Counted from the stretch's first letter, positions 10,974-23,052 are shown. The stretch is 64,000 nt of DNA from Archegozetes longisetosus (GCA_018873245.2 JAEMBT020000004.1:3768573-3832572); one strand, 5' to 3'. The notes: generated by a model not told the origin, from the letters alone. A program made the numbers and translations.

Positions 10974-11553
10974 GTTATAACCAGAGTGCTTTTTCGGGAA
11001 TTCCGGATTCATTAATACTCTTAAAACTTCGGGAAACATTTATAGATATAATTACCATACTTGATACAATCAAAAAAGAACTAAATATTTCCCTCAAATC
11101 TTTCTCTAAAGAAAATCTTTAAAATTCTTACTTTTTTTTAAATACATTTGATCAGAACTATGAGAGAGATATCAATGTTTAGATTAAAAAGACTTCATAC
11201 AAAAGCATGTTTTCTGCAATTTTTCTTCTGTTTTCTTCACTTTTTTTTCTCTAGATATACTTTTAATGTATAAAAAATTTCATTAAAAATTTGACACAAC
11301 TGAAGGAATGCTGCAATTCAACTTAATAGTTTTCTTATTTTTATCCGTATTATTATTTAATTTCTTTTTTTATTTTAGTATTTGTTTTTAAAGTTTTGCT
11401 ATCAAATTGTAGAAACAGAAATTAAAATGTTTTTAGTTCAAGGATATATAAAGTTTTTTCCTGTATACCTCCTGTAAATATCCTTTCTTTCTTCCGATCC
11501 CTATCCGAAAATATCAGCTTTTTCTCCCGAAATAAACGCACTCTGGTCATAAC
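10974..11553. mobile_element. Non-autonomous element with GTTATRACCAGAGTGC ends
   Basis: GTTATAACCAGAGTGC at 10974 and its inverted form (GTTATGACCAGAGTGC) ending at 11553 enclose about 580 bp, with further similarity inward (TTTCGGGA). There is no coding capacity and no convincing target duplication. It ends about 190 bp before the peptide-precursor gene, so it lies in that gene's upstream region. Confidence 0.6.
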
Positions 11554-11740
11554 CTTAAACTATAGCTGCACCAATTTTTTTAAGAAGAAGAAAGTTAATG
11601 TTTGCAAACCTTAAAATTAGTCAGACTAAAATAGATGAAGAGAAATGAAGGACTAAAATATTGTTGTTTGAAAATTGTGTGAATGTCTGCTCAAAATTGA
11701 CATAATATTGTTTGAATGATAGGTTAAAATCTACACAAGA

Positions 11741-12034
11741 ATGACGAAAACAATTAAATTATCGACTTTTTATTTGCTAATTATAATTGTCTACTCGTTT
11801 TTCATCAAATTGAGAGAAGCAAAATCAAACTGCAATAACTATGACATGAAAAAGCCTCCGAGGTTCGGAAAACGATCACATATTATCGCGAGCTACGAAT
11901 CAGGTAGTCCATGTCTGAAAGGACCCACGAGGAGGATGGCTATGAGAAGAAGTACAAGTCGTGAAAATTACGCCAGTCTGTGGCCTTTGTTAAGACTTAT
12001 GAAAATGAGGCAAAAATCTGTTGACTATAATTAA
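11741..12034 (+). CDS. Candidate neuropeptide precursor with a PPRF-amide peptide
   Basis: A 97-residue frame. Residues about 8-28 are strongly hydrophobic with a plausible signal-peptidase site after AKS. Immediately after comes NCNNYDMKKPPRFGKR: a short peptide ending PRF, then Gly (amide donor) and Lys-Arg (dibasic cleavage), so the predicted product ends -PPRFamide. The remainder is basic with one further Cys and several RR/RMAMRR-type sites and no second amidation signal. The layout of signal peptide, peptide, GKR and spacer is that of arthropod neuropeptide precursors. It does not match FxPRL pyrokinins, SIFamide, RYamide or sNPF well, and is far too short before PRF for NPF. A possible splice acceptor (ATGATAG) ends just before GTTAAAATC, 16 bases upstream of the ATG, suggesting a 5' UTR intron. 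The family is not recognised. Confidence 0.65.
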   Translation: MTKTIKLSTFYLLIIIVYSFFIKLREAKSNCNNYDMKKPPRFGKRSHIIASYESGSPCLKGPTRRMAMRRSTSRENYASLWPLLRLMKMRQKSVDYN

Positions 12035-12135
12035 ATTTATTTATGAAAAGTACTTAATTTAAAAATTATTATAATGCTTATAATTTATTAAAAATATTGA
12101 GCATATATTGTAGATATGCAGAAAATGTTGAATTG

Positions 12136-12141
12136 AATAAA
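12136..12141 (+). terminator. AATAAA signal of the peptide-precursor gene
   Basis: AATAAA about 100 bases after the stop at 12034, in otherwise AT-rich 3' flank. Confidence 0.55.
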
Positions 12142-14405
12142 ATTGAATTATTGTCGATATGCATATATTGTCTGTATTTTATTTTATACAATACATGAAA
12201 AGTTGTTTTCCGGTTGAAAAATAGATAGTACAAGTCAGTGTTGAGAAATGATAAATTTAATTAAAACGTATAGACCGCAACAATTTAAAAAGATGTCATA
12301 TAGTGTATCCTAAATACAGAGTAACAAGCGTTCAACCCAAAAGATATTTTGCATGTATAGATTAAGATAAAGATATTTAGTATAAAAGTTAAGGCCTATT
12401 ATTAGGTATATATCCTTTGAATTGTCCACTCTTAATATAAGATCAAAACAAATTGCGATTAATCTACCATAACAGTTAACTAATTGATAAAAGAAAACAT
12501 CTATTAGATTTGAGTTGAGCAACGTAATTGAAGTGAGCTTAAACTGAATTTTCAAAAGTAAAAGTGATCAAAGTTCAAAATTGATTATTAAATATAAAAG
12601 TCAATATTCCATAACTTGTTAGTAAACTGCGAGAAAAATAGCTCTACTTTGATATTTGGTTCTAGTTTCTGAGTATTTGATTTTTATCAACACTTGAAAA
12701 CAATGGGGGAAACCTAATCTCTAAATTTCTAATCTCTACTTTGACAGCCTGTTAAGGTATTAACTATAATGGGACTTGTAGTATGTCAACTGTTTTACAC
12801 AATCCAAAGAAGTATCAAATAATTGCAATAATCTTGGAGAGAGTAGTTTTATGGTAGATTTTTATTAAAAAGAAGCTACAGCAACATCCGAGGAACTTAG
12901 TATATTTAAGATGATAATTTTGATACGTAAACTAAATTAATAAGTTTTAGACACATTGCTCAATTTGGGAACGCATCTTTCTTTTTAACGCATTAATTCT
13001 CTTGCTATTTATTCTATGGTCATAAATACTTCATACAATTTTACAAGTTTTCCGTTTAAGAAATTGTCAATTCTGTCTTATTGCTCAATAAAGAATTATT
13101 CGGTAAGTAATTATGTTATTTTACTTTCATAAATCAAATGCAATTTTTTGGATAAATATTCAAGGAGTATTGTTTCTATACGAGAAATATAGACTTCAAA
13201 TTAAAAAAAGTTAACAAAAGCTCTTAGGAGATTTGGTTTTGTTGTGCAGCTATTCAATTGAATTGAAGAACTGTTTTTTAAAAATACGTTTCAAAGTTAA
13301 ACGGATATTCAAATGTTTATAAAAGTTTGCATTATAATCATAATAAATTTGAATAATTTACAACACATTGTCGTTTTTAAGTCGTAGGAAATGCACAATT
13401 TGCGCATCATTTCTTGAAATTTGATGACTTATTGTGCACATCATTAATAAACATAATTATTAGATGTATTTGAGTCACGTTCGATAAGGCCTATTTACTA
13501 ATATGATTGTTTGAATGAATCTTTATATCGTAAGTGATTAATAAAGATATGAAATAAATTATCGCATAACTAAACAATAGACATCAATACGAATAACATA
13601 ATGAAAACTGATTTTTAAGGCACTAACCGTAACTTATCTTTATTTAAGATTTATTATAAGACTTAGCTTGTTGAAATGTCATGAAACCAATAATTTTATT
13701 GGTTTTGATAGACTTTAATTATGCATAAAATTAGTGAAATGGTAGTCGTAATCAGTCTCCGTTTCATAAGATATGATTTAAATCTTACAACTCGAGCGCT
13801 GACTAGTATGGTTAATAGCGCGAGTGAGAGTTATTACCACTTTAACCAAATTTTAAGATTTATATCTTTCATCAAAAGTAGTATTTAAGTGAATAAATCT
13901 CTGCTCTTATGGTTTGAGTTTATAATCAGAGATAAAAGTTGTGCATAAGGTGAGTGAATATTTTATTTTAATCGTTGTTAACTTTGTTAATCATAACATT
14001 CGCATTTGAATGTCTACCACTTAAAGATATGTTTAAGCTTTAATCTGTATTACTTAACATTTGAAAGCATTCATTAGAAGTACTTTTTAAACGATATGCT
14101 CAAATATTTAGTTGACAGAGAATTAATCCTGTCAAATAAATTATCCAAAAAAGACGTATGTTAGATAAAAGAGTTTATCATTTCTGATATACAGTAGTCT
14201 TGGCTCCAATTGTTAAATAAGTCTCACAATAACCTTGCGTTCCTTCAACAATAGTTTCAGAAATAATTCAACCACTATTCGATTTGTTTAGTTGCAGGCA
14301 CTTTTTCAAAGAGACTCTAGTTTATTAATAACCAGATTAATCAAGTGACTATAAGCTCTAATTAGACTCTAATTATGTGACCTAAAGGTTGGAAAAAATC
14401 ACCGC
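12142..14405. other. Intergenic; one short GC-containing inverted repeat
   Basis: No gene recognised. At about 13792-13827 ACTCGAGCGCT and AGCGCGAGT form an imperfect hairpin, enclosed by AAGATAT...ATATCTT at about 13770 and 13866. This could be a roughly 100-bp MITE. Confidence 0.4.
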
Positions 14406-14421
14406 AAACTGTTTGTTGATA
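14406..14421 (+). promoter_or_regulatory. Putative 3' splice site just before the MAM-like gene start
   Basis: A T-rich run ending GATAG precedes GTTGAAAATG. It would place a 5' UTR intron (or a trans-splice acceptor) 8 bases before the start codon at 14430. Confidence 0.4.
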
Positions 14422-14429
14422 GGTTGAAA

Positions 14430-15113
14430 ATGTCACTGCCATCAGTGTTCGTACTCTCATCAGTAACTCTGTTAGTATTAAGCCAAAATCTGGTCAATTC
14501 ATTGCATCGCTATCCGCGATACCACAACAGACAGCTGACTGACTGCCGTAATGGCCAGAATTGCCAAAACAACCAAATGCCACAAACTGTAGAATTAGAA
14601 ACTCTTCAGTTCTGGAACTGTGACTTTAATCTCAACGACTGTGGTATTCATAATCAGTATAATATGAACTCTTATTTCGTTCATCGTTCAAATAATTGCG
14701 AACCAGTATTTGGCAAAAAGGGTTTGCTATACTTGGATGTAACGAAAGCTCATTCCTCAGGTGCGCGACTTATAACGCCGTACTTCCCAACAAATGGATG
14801 TCGCTATGCGTGCCTTACTATTGAGTATCTAATGTATGGCAATAGTGTTAAGAATTTGTATTTAATACAACAAGATGTCAGAAATTATTGTGTTTGGCAA
14901 AGGAATGATTGTTCTAATGGATGGACTAATTCTAGTATAACTATAGATTTAACTCGAAGTAAGCCGCGATTTTTCATCGAAGCTCATTTTGATCGCTATC
15001 CAAAGAGCTTTGGGTTTATAGCAATCTCTAACATGAGATTTCAATTTGAGGCTTGTGATAGGAATGAAGCCAATCAATGTTACTTGAATCAATTTGTTGC
15101 AGCTTCTCCTTAA
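14430..15113 (+). CDS. Secreted MAM-like domain protein, copy 1 (intronless)
   Basis: 227 residues from the ATG at 14430. Residues 1 to about 25 are a signal peptide. A Cys-containing linker (C39, C45) follows. Residues about 62-212 form one MAM-like jelly-roll domain: WNCDFNLNDCGI at the start, FGKKGLLYLDV, SGARLITPYF, CLTIEYLMYGN, CVW, and a closing RFFIEAHFD...GFIAISNMRF...C. These blocks follow the MAM order: early CxFE/CG, the GxA..SP..F strand, CLxFxYxMxG, and the final Cys. A short Cys-bearing tail ends the protein, and there is no membrane segment. It is a lone extracellular domain of unknown binding partner. It is about 45% or less identical by eye to the copy at 21.6 kb and lacks that gene's intron. 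Confidence 0.85.
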   Translation: MSLPSVFVLSSVTLLVLSQNLVNSLHRYPRYHNRQLTDCRNGQNCQNNQMPQTVELETLQFWNCDFNLNDCGIHNQYNMNSYFVHRSNNCEPVFGKKGLLYLDVTKAHSSGARLITPYFPTNGCRYACLTIEYLMYGNSVKNLYLIQQDVRNYCVWQRNDCSNGWTNSSITIDLTRSKPRFFIEAHFDRYPKSFGFIAISNMRFQFEACDRNEANQCYLNQFVAASP

Positions 15114-15280
15114 TGTCAATAAGGGTCCGCAAATTTCGGTAATTATCAGTTCATTAATATATAAGGAAAACTAGAGTCCAAGCTATATCAGCTATAAATT
15201 GAGGATTGTTTCAAAAAATGTTTCTATTAAATTGATGTAAATTATAAGCTTATACTACTCTTAGTTTAGTTATTCGAACG

Positions 15281-15286
15281 AATAAA
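15281..15286 (+). terminator. AATAAA signal of MAM-like gene 1
   Basis: AATAAA lies about 168 bases after the stop at 15113. Confidence 0.55.
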
Positions 15287-15289
15287 ACT

Positions 15290-17535
15290 GACGAAAGAAA
15301 TTTGTGGACTGTTAATATAAAATCTAGTTTTAACTTTAGTCACAAAAGTATATTTATTTATTTGTACAGTCTTGGGATTTACTTTTGAGACACTGCGCGC
15401 AACCTTTCATAAAATCCTTAGTCAAATAATGTTTAGACATTAATGCTTGAGGGAAATTATCCTATATTAGTGTTTCAATAAAAAAGGATCCAATTTATAT
15501 TTGTTTAAAGCTAACTTAATATTCTCTATTAATCACAAGCACTTATAGTCGATTATACTTTTTAACTATTAATCAATATTTACATGACCTATACTTTTGT
15601 ATGTAAAAATGTTTTATTAAAATATACTGAGGTTGAATCATACTGAGTCATTTTTATATCAATCAAAATTGTAACGACTAAACACTTTCAACTTATAGAG
15701 TAAATAAAATCGTTTGAAGCCTTTTATTCCAGCTTAAAATTGAAGACAATTTGCCGAATGCATTATAGTCCTTATATGTGCTTTGCTGACCAACTCATAT
15801 GAAACTTTCAACATATGAGAAACTTCGATTTACAATATAAATTGCAATGAACTCAATATTGACAAAAAGCATTCGGAAAACTTAGCTCTTTCAATGGTTG
15901 ATCGCTATTAAGGAATATTGGATAAATACGGTGGTGTGACTCGCTCTTAGATTTACATTTATATAGATTAATTGTTGTGTAGTATTTATTGAACTGAGGA
16001 AAGTTGTGCTTTTTCACTGTCAATATAAATTGTGCTGAAGGTTGTATGCGGTGTTTCACAAATAAATACTAAGACTGCACTTAAAGTTTTACTATTCAAA
16101 TGCCAAGTCATGTAACTATTGATTTTCTAAAAGGGCAAATTATTGATTATTGATATGCTTATTTGAGTTTGATGTATATTGAAAAACTTGTTCAAGTAAA
16201 GAGTAATCGTTATGCAAACTGAATAAATTCTATTATTGACAATCAGCACCTCTTCAATCTATGATTTATGACTATATTTTCAAAATCGAAATTGATAGAA
16301 AATCTTCAACATCCAATAACATTTGGAGGATTAAGTTGAAGCCCAGTCTTAAAGAAAGTGAAATGCCAACTGAGAAAATATTTATGTGACTATAGAGAAA
16401 GTTTGATGTCATATTTCACTTGATTTCAGTTCTGAACAAAAATTAATTGAATCGTGCTTCTAATGGCAAAGTGATCATTGCATCAAAGTTATCTAACTAT
16501 ACTATATAAATTGAACTTATTATTATATAGAATTGATGCTTTTTTATCTTCTTTACCAAAACAAAGTAATTTGTTATTACCACAAATTTAACTTTTTATC
16601 GTCTAACTCAAACTACTATAGAACAGATGATCATGCTTAACTCGTTTGGTTCTGAATTGAATTATATTTTGTATGAATTTACAATATCATATTTGCTAAT
16701 ACTTACTATGACACTTATGAAACTCTTAAGAGATATCGCCTACTTAGTAAGCAGACTATATATTTGATCTTTGTCTGCTCAAAATTATTGACCAATTCAA
16801 GGTTTGCTCAGACTTGCTGTGGTGTCAGATTTATTCATACTGAATCACGTTTTTAACCAAAGGCAATGTTTTATTAAGATATAATTGACAAGTTTTCCGA
16901 TTCAACAGTCGATAGATAATTGATGAGACTTAAGATTTACTGACTTACAACATGCAATATTGAAGGCTTTAGTAAAATGGAATTTAAGCAGAATTTCATG
17001 TTTATTAATAATATAGATGTTGACTCGAAATAATCTCTTGAAACTTCTAGTAAATTTATGCAATGCCAAACTTTTGAGTTAAGTCCTTAAACATTCCATG
17101 ATGAATAATTTGAATAAACATTAAAACCTTTTAATGCATTATAATTTATACTTCTATTTTGGAGAAGATAGACCTGAATATTTTCAAACTCTTTAAAACC
17201 ATGCTATCTTCCATGTTAAAAATGATCGTTTCGTTGCAAATCAAATTTTTATCAATGAAATTCTCGTTTGAGTCAATATTGACAATTATCTCGACTCGGC
17301 TGTGTAAAACATGAGGAATTTATTTTTTGAGTTCAATAGAACTGTTTTCTAAACACTCAGCTAAGTAAACTTCGAATCAATTAAGGGTACGAAAAGTGCT
17401 ACAAAACGTCATTCTTTTGATTTGTTTTCAATTTTATTTTGTTGATTTAATATGATTTTAGAAGTTTACAAAATTTGTTAAATACTACTATAAGATTACA
17501 CAACACAAGATTTGAGAAGTAAACTCGAATGTTAA
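15290..17535. other. Intergenic, nothing recognised
   Basis: About 2.2 kb of AT-rich sequence. Short frames such as 15853-16059 (-) show no domain. No paired element ends were noticed. Confidence 0.4.
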
Positions 17536-17537
17536 TA

Positions 17538-18059
17538 CTGTATTTTTCTGAATATAAGCTGCGGCTTATATAAAGCAAAGAGTTAGATTTTTGAGAATTT
17601 TAGCAGTGCCGCTAACGCATGGGTGCGGCTTGTATAGGAAAAAAGTTAGAAAAACTCAAATTTAAAACTTTTATTCAAATTGAAGGATATCAAAAGAAGT
17701 ACTAGACTTGATTTTTATGACAACGATTTCCTCATTTTATATTAAAATATTAAGTTTTGATTCACTGACAAACTTTTAAAAATGAAAACTCGAAATGAAA
17801 TAACAGATAATGAATGGGTCATTTATAAGACAGTGTAGATAGTAAAATATTTAGAAAAACCTAATGTTCTAACTTTGATTCACAGATTGTGGGTTAACTT
17901 ATTTGAAAATAAAATTTGATAAAGGTCTCGAAAGTGTTGTTAATTAATTGACATAAGCTTCGTCAATTATATCTCTAATTTGATGCGGCTTATATAAAGA
18001 AAAACTGTTAATTACAGAATAGTTCAGTGCGGGTAAGGCTTATATTCGAGGAAATGCGG
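17538..18059. mobile_element. TA-target MITE with GAATATAAGC ends
   Basis: The left end CTGTATTTTTCTGAATATAAGC at 17538 and the inverted right end CCGCATTTCCTCGAATATAAGC finishing at 18059 match at most positions (compared in blocks). TA lies on both sides (17536-17537, 18060-18061). GCGGCTTATATAAAG or close variants repeat inside at about 17561, 17627 and 17983. It looks like a Tc1/mariner-superfamily derivative; there is no transposase. Confidence 0.65.
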
Positions 18060-18699
18060 TAATAACTTTGGTACTTATACGTCCTATCGAAGTACTGATA
18101 ATCAATGATTTTATAATGAACAGAGTCTATTAAAATACGAGTTTACTCTAAAAGCCTCAGTACTAAGGAAATAAGTTTCTACTCTTTTTGAGTAATCTTT
18201 TCTAGTTTTATTGATATTTTAACTGTCCATCTAAAAATAGAAATGCAATAAGTTACTTATCATTACTAATGGATAATCAATAAAGTCGTGCGTTATATTA
18301 TTTTCCCCTGTCTTTATCATTTGCTTACCGTTACTTTGATGGCTTTTTCTTGGTAAGCAATTTAACTTTTGAGTGTTTAGATTGATTTTATTAAATTGAG
18401 CTTTAGCATTTAGAGCAAATCTTCTTTCTTATTTTCGACTAGCAGTCCAGAAAAGTTAGCATGCTGATCCTTAGACTACCTTTAGCTTCAATCTTGATAC
18501 AAAAATGACTCTGAAATTTTTGAATGAGTTTCTAAGTTATTGATTCGTAACAATGACCGATATCAGTCTCACAAAATATTATTCTTTAATTCTTGAGCTT
18601 TAATTTAGCTTATCAAGAATTCAATAGAACTTTTGAGAGACAACAAAAATTGAGTTAAGTAGGATTGAGTGTTGCAGGCCGCAATGTGTAAGCGCCTAC

Positions 18700-18835
18700 G
18701 ATTTGATGCAACATAATATTCTGTTCGTACAATCTTTGTGCTACACGTATTCACAGATCAAACTACAAGAAAATTTGAAACCAGTGTTTTGCAAAAATAA
18801 GGAGACACGCAATGGATGTTGACTTGTAGCGTTTA
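18700..18835 (+). pseudogene. Possible relic of a third MAM-like gene
   Basis: A short stretch lies between the two MAM-like genes. It reads ACCAGTGTTTTGCAAAAA where copy 1 has ACCAGTATTTGGCAAAAA (coding PVFGKK), preceded by TTCTG...GTATTCACAGATCA against copy 1 TTCTG...GTATTCATAATCA. In frame it gives NLKPVFCKNK, then stops. Position, order and wording fit a decayed paralogue, but the match is short. Confidence 0.3.
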
Positions 18836-21585
18836 AGATTGGTATGAGAAAATTAGAATTCAGTCTGCAGCCTCTAGATTAGAATCTAATTATCTCTTTT
18901 TACCAAAATATTTCTAGAGCACTGTTGTAGAAATCAGCTTTGATTTTGACTTACAAACTTATTTTCGAAAAGTTTCAAATTAGTTTATAGTTTGTTTTGA
19001 ACTATTGAAGTAAGAGTCGAATCTAATGACGAGTAAGATCTAAATACGAGTTGTCTGAATGATTTGCTTACTTCTTGAACCAAAAAAGTTCTGTTAAGAC
19101 GTAGGCAAATAGTTATGGCTCATAAGTAATGCACTTAATGATTTGCATTGAGTTTGAGTTACAACTTATTTCGATCACTTCTAGTTAGACAAATTGAGTA
19201 GAAGATTGACTTAAATGTACTAGCTAAATAGAGTACTTATTAGATACATTAAATGTTTGGTGAGTCTATCCTGAGTTATAAGTGTTCGTTAGCATAGGCA
19301 GTTTATTCAATAAAAATCATTTCTGATGTATCGTGTAATCGACTAAATAAGATGAGTGCTTCCGATGGTAAAGAGTAATATTTGCAAAAGATTTGCTATC
19401 CAAAAAACAAACTCTTGCTTAATGTTAAATCAGTATTGTTGCAGATCCCATGTATACCATACCGCGTTGAAATCTAGAAAAATGTTTTAGTCATCATTTT
19501 TAAAAAATTGTTCAACCTATTATGAAAATTCTTAGTTTATAAGTTTATTGGATGATATAATTTGATGAAATTGAATTATGTACCTTTCAGCAAGTATTCA
19601 TTTTTGAAGAAGCACTAGCGCGTTATCGAGAAACTAAATTAATTAATTAGTTGTGAAACACTGCTTTATCCCATTCATTTTTTATAATCACTGCTACTTT
19701 TTCATTGAATTCTTGGTTTGCAATTAATTTTTATGATGGCTCCTTAAATTCATATATAGTATGTTCGATTTGCGGACTACTCAAATGTTTTAAAAATTAA
19801 TTAAACTTTAAAAAACTTTCTGGGCTTTAACGCAATAAATCATTAAATATGCTTCAAATATTTTGAGCGATAAATATTTAATACCTAACTTCAAATGAAT
19901 TTAAATGTAAACATGGTCTCCAACAATACTGAATGGTACAATATTAATTATATTAGAACCTACATTATTAACATGTCAAATATCGTAAAAATTGAGTGAT
20001 TTTGAGGCTAATGATAGACATAACTACGAAAATATTCTTAACGGGCATTAAAAGTCGCGTGTAGGAATTATATTGAGAATATCTAATATATTTTGATGAA
20101 AAATCAATAAAATACACTCCTGTTATCTTCAAAATAATTGCGAATTTTTCTTTCCTAAGGTTGCATCGCAATCTTTATTGCCAAAAAAGTCATAACTTCT
20201 TAAACTCTATTATTATGCAAATATTATCAGTACATATACATCTCTATCCATGCGATTATTATCCACTTTCGAATTTATTAAGACATAAATAGCTATTTGC
20301 GTTCTTTACAAGCTAATAGCACAATCGTCAAATTTCCCAAGTGACCCAACCTCCGCCAAACCCATAACCAAGACTTACTTTGACAAAGACTTCATTACGA
20401 TTTTCAAAGGAGTAAAACTTGATGAAAGCCTTAAGGATAGATATAAAATGATTGCGCTTTATTGTAGCTGATAATAGACTCATTTTCTTTGTTGAGTATT
20501 TGAAGTGCTTATGTGGAGATTTAGATCTGAACCTTTGTTAAGTATGGCACAAGTTAATATTGATATATAATAGATTTATGATTGTTTCGCATTGTTTTGT
20601 TATCCTCATCTCTGGCAATCCTTCGGCTCTGTGTTGATATTCAGTTAGATAAAGCTTTTAATTTTCTTGATTCTCCTCCGTAATAAATGTCTCGAATTAA
20701 GCCCAAATTCATTACAATTAAATCTAACAAAATTGAAGAGCACGCAGTCAACCAAAACGATCGTTCAATTGGTTCAGATTAAAGCATTCTAAGTTTGTTA
20801 TTATGTCAACTTATGGTATTATTTATAGATTTCATATCAACAATTTTTATAGACAACTAAAACTAGTCGAGAAGGTTTATCAGTGAAAGGACATGATAAT
20901 CCTACAGTTATTAGATTAGAGCAAAATTGACTCATTGCATTGTAATTTCGCTATGCTGTAATGTATTAGGTTTATGATTGCGATGCTTATACATGAAACT
21001 TCAATATTTTCGCTATATAATAAGTCAATGCATAAAAATGAAAAATTATGCTAATAAATGTCAAGCTTAAATTAATTTAGCATCAGAAAATTACGAAATC
21101 GTCCTTCGGATTGTAACCCACGTTCTTCCGTCTTCTACAAAGTTATTACCCAAAAATCCTTTAATGCAAGAAAAATAAATGATTTTTGAGTCATCGTTAA
21201 GCAATGTATTGATTGATTATTTCATAGTATTGTATAGCGTAATAATGATTCACTATTAATCAATAATATATACTTAAAACTGAAATGAGTAAGAAGAATT
21301 TCAGCTCGAACTGTAATAACAGGAAATGGCACTAGTATTTGCAGTTTTACTTGAATTGAGCCTAGTGCGCAAACATGTATTTGATATAAAAAAAACGAAA
21401 GCAGGAAAATAACATTTTTAAGGGCATTTACATTTCAACCTTTACACTGAAGTTTTGAGTTATTAAAATAATTTGCAATTCAAAACATCTATGAGCAAAA
21501 GCTACGTATCATTGTCAGGCGCTGGTTGTTTGTGTAAAGTGTTGTTTCCACTATCCTAAGAGTTTTACTATTTTTTGTTATAGGC
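18836..21585. other. Intergenic between MAM-like copies, nothing recognised
   Basis: About 2.7 kb of AT-rich sequence with only short chance frames (for example 19968-20171 on the minus strand). Confidence 0.4.
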
Positions 21586-21631
21586 TGAGAGAATTTAGTC
21601 TTTGATTCAAAAGTCTAAAATTACTTTTAGG

Positions 21632-22370
21632 ATGAATTTATCAGTTCTAATAATAATATTAATTATAAGCGAATATGAATGTGCGCGAAGAACAGTATCA
21701 ACACGTAATTGGGCTCAAAATGATGAATCCGAGGTTGAAGTTGTGACACAAAAGGCTGTTTGGACCTGCAACTTCGAGAATCATGACTGCGGTATAATCA
21801 ATGATCCAGGTGTTGGATCTCATTTTAAGGTCAGAAACGGTCGAGTCAAACCATTATTTGGTAAAACTAACATGATTGCACTTAATATAACTGATATTAA
21901 TTCATACCCTTCTGGTGCGCGAATCATAACACCTTACTTTCAAACAAAACATCATCCAAAAGGTAAAAAACATCCTTATTTTTCCAGCAATTATACTGTT
22001 CATTAACATGAGGTGTTTATTCCTTCAAATTGAAGGCTGTCTTGAAATTGAGTATTTAATACAAGGAAATGGCATGAAAAATTTGCTCATTTATCAACAA
22101 GATAAAGAAAATCAATGCATTTGGCACCTGAAGAGTGGTCGAACTAAAGAGGACGAGAATTGGCAAAAGTTATTGTTGACTGTTGATCTGAAAAACGGTG
22201 ATCCAAGATTTTTCATAGAATCACATTTCGACAATAGACCACCAAATTCAGGTTTCATAGGTTTTTCTGAGATAAAGTTCTCCTATGGCGTGTGCAATAG
22301 AAACGACGCTAATTATTGCGGTAATCAAGAGAGTAATAAGGATACAGACTATCTAAACGATCTGCCATGA
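21632..22370 (+). CDS. Secreted MAM-like domain protein, copy 2 (one 73-bp intron)
   Basis: Exons 21632-21962 and 22036-22370 joined over a 73-bp intron (GTAAAA...TTGAAG, phase 1) give 221 residues. Without splicing the frame stops at 22006. The start ATG at 21632 gives a compact signal peptide (residues 1 to about 17). One MAM-like domain follows from WTCNFENHDCGI (about 44) through FGKTNMIALNI, SGARIITPYF, GCLEIEYLIQGN (the splice falls just before this block), CIW, and RFFIESHFD...GFIGFSEIKF to a final Cys-rich stretch. It shares motif order and many residues with copy 1. The tail is acidic and has no membrane segment. T-rich acceptor-like sequences ending TTATAG (about 21583) and TTTTAG (21630) precede the start, so a 5' UTR intron is likely. 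Confidence 0.85.
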
Positions 22371-22461
22371 AACACTTAGTCTAAGTGGTGAATTAATTTT
22401 TTCAATACTATTCTTGGTAAATTTCTTTTACATTTATTTCAATTTTAAAGTTGAAAAGTGA

Positions 22462-22467
22462 AATAAA
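22462..22467 (+). terminator. AATAAA signal of MAM-like gene 2
   Basis: AATAAA about 92 bases after the stop at 22370. Confidence 0.5.
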
Positions 22468-22689
22468 GTAGATGGAGTTTGACTTAATTTGTTTAATTTA
22501 TTTAATTTAAGCTTTGCTCAACAGTTTTAGTCAATTAAGTTCCATCCTCTCAAGTAAAAGCAAAGTTGAAAACATCTCCTTTTATCTCTGACTAGTATAG
22601 ATGAAAGAGTAAACGCAGACAAAAGAGATGACAAAAATTCAGTGATTATTGAGTCGCCTTTTACATCAAGATTTCATGATTCATGTTAT

Positions 22690-23052
22690 GGAGTACAGCT
22701 TGTTTCCTAGAAATATGCCTAAATCCGAGGCTATGAGTGATATATACAGATCAAAATTAAAGGGATTTTCATATAATAGAAGTTTAATAGATTTTTATGG
22801 TTTAATAGTTAAAAAAACTTTTATCACAAACGCTTAGACTCTCAATACGCTTAACAGATATTTTTTTATTACTAATAGTCATATCAAAGTTTGTTTATTT
22901 TCAATTTTTCTTATCAGTGAATTGTGAGTAAAGTGAAGCATATTTTATCGCCTAATATTGTTCTATCAATTTTATAACTTTCCCTCAAAAAACTACTCTT
23001 TACGCATCACTTCCGGTCTGTTCCAAACATATTTCAAGAAAACAAAGTGTAC
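22690..23052. repeat. Dispersed repeat, copy A (with 28850-29162)
   Basis: This segment is a diverged direct copy of 28850-29162. Shared runs include CATATCAAAGTTTGTTTATT and CATATTTTATCGCCTAATAT. No ORF or element ends were found, so its class is unknown. Confidence 0.7.

Noticed and set aside
11741..12034. Neuropeptide F gene
   Set aside because: PRFGKRS is NPF-like, but only about 14 residues lie between the signal peptide and PRF, and the conserved tyrosine-rich helix is absent. The colinear signal peptide argues against a hidden upstream exon.
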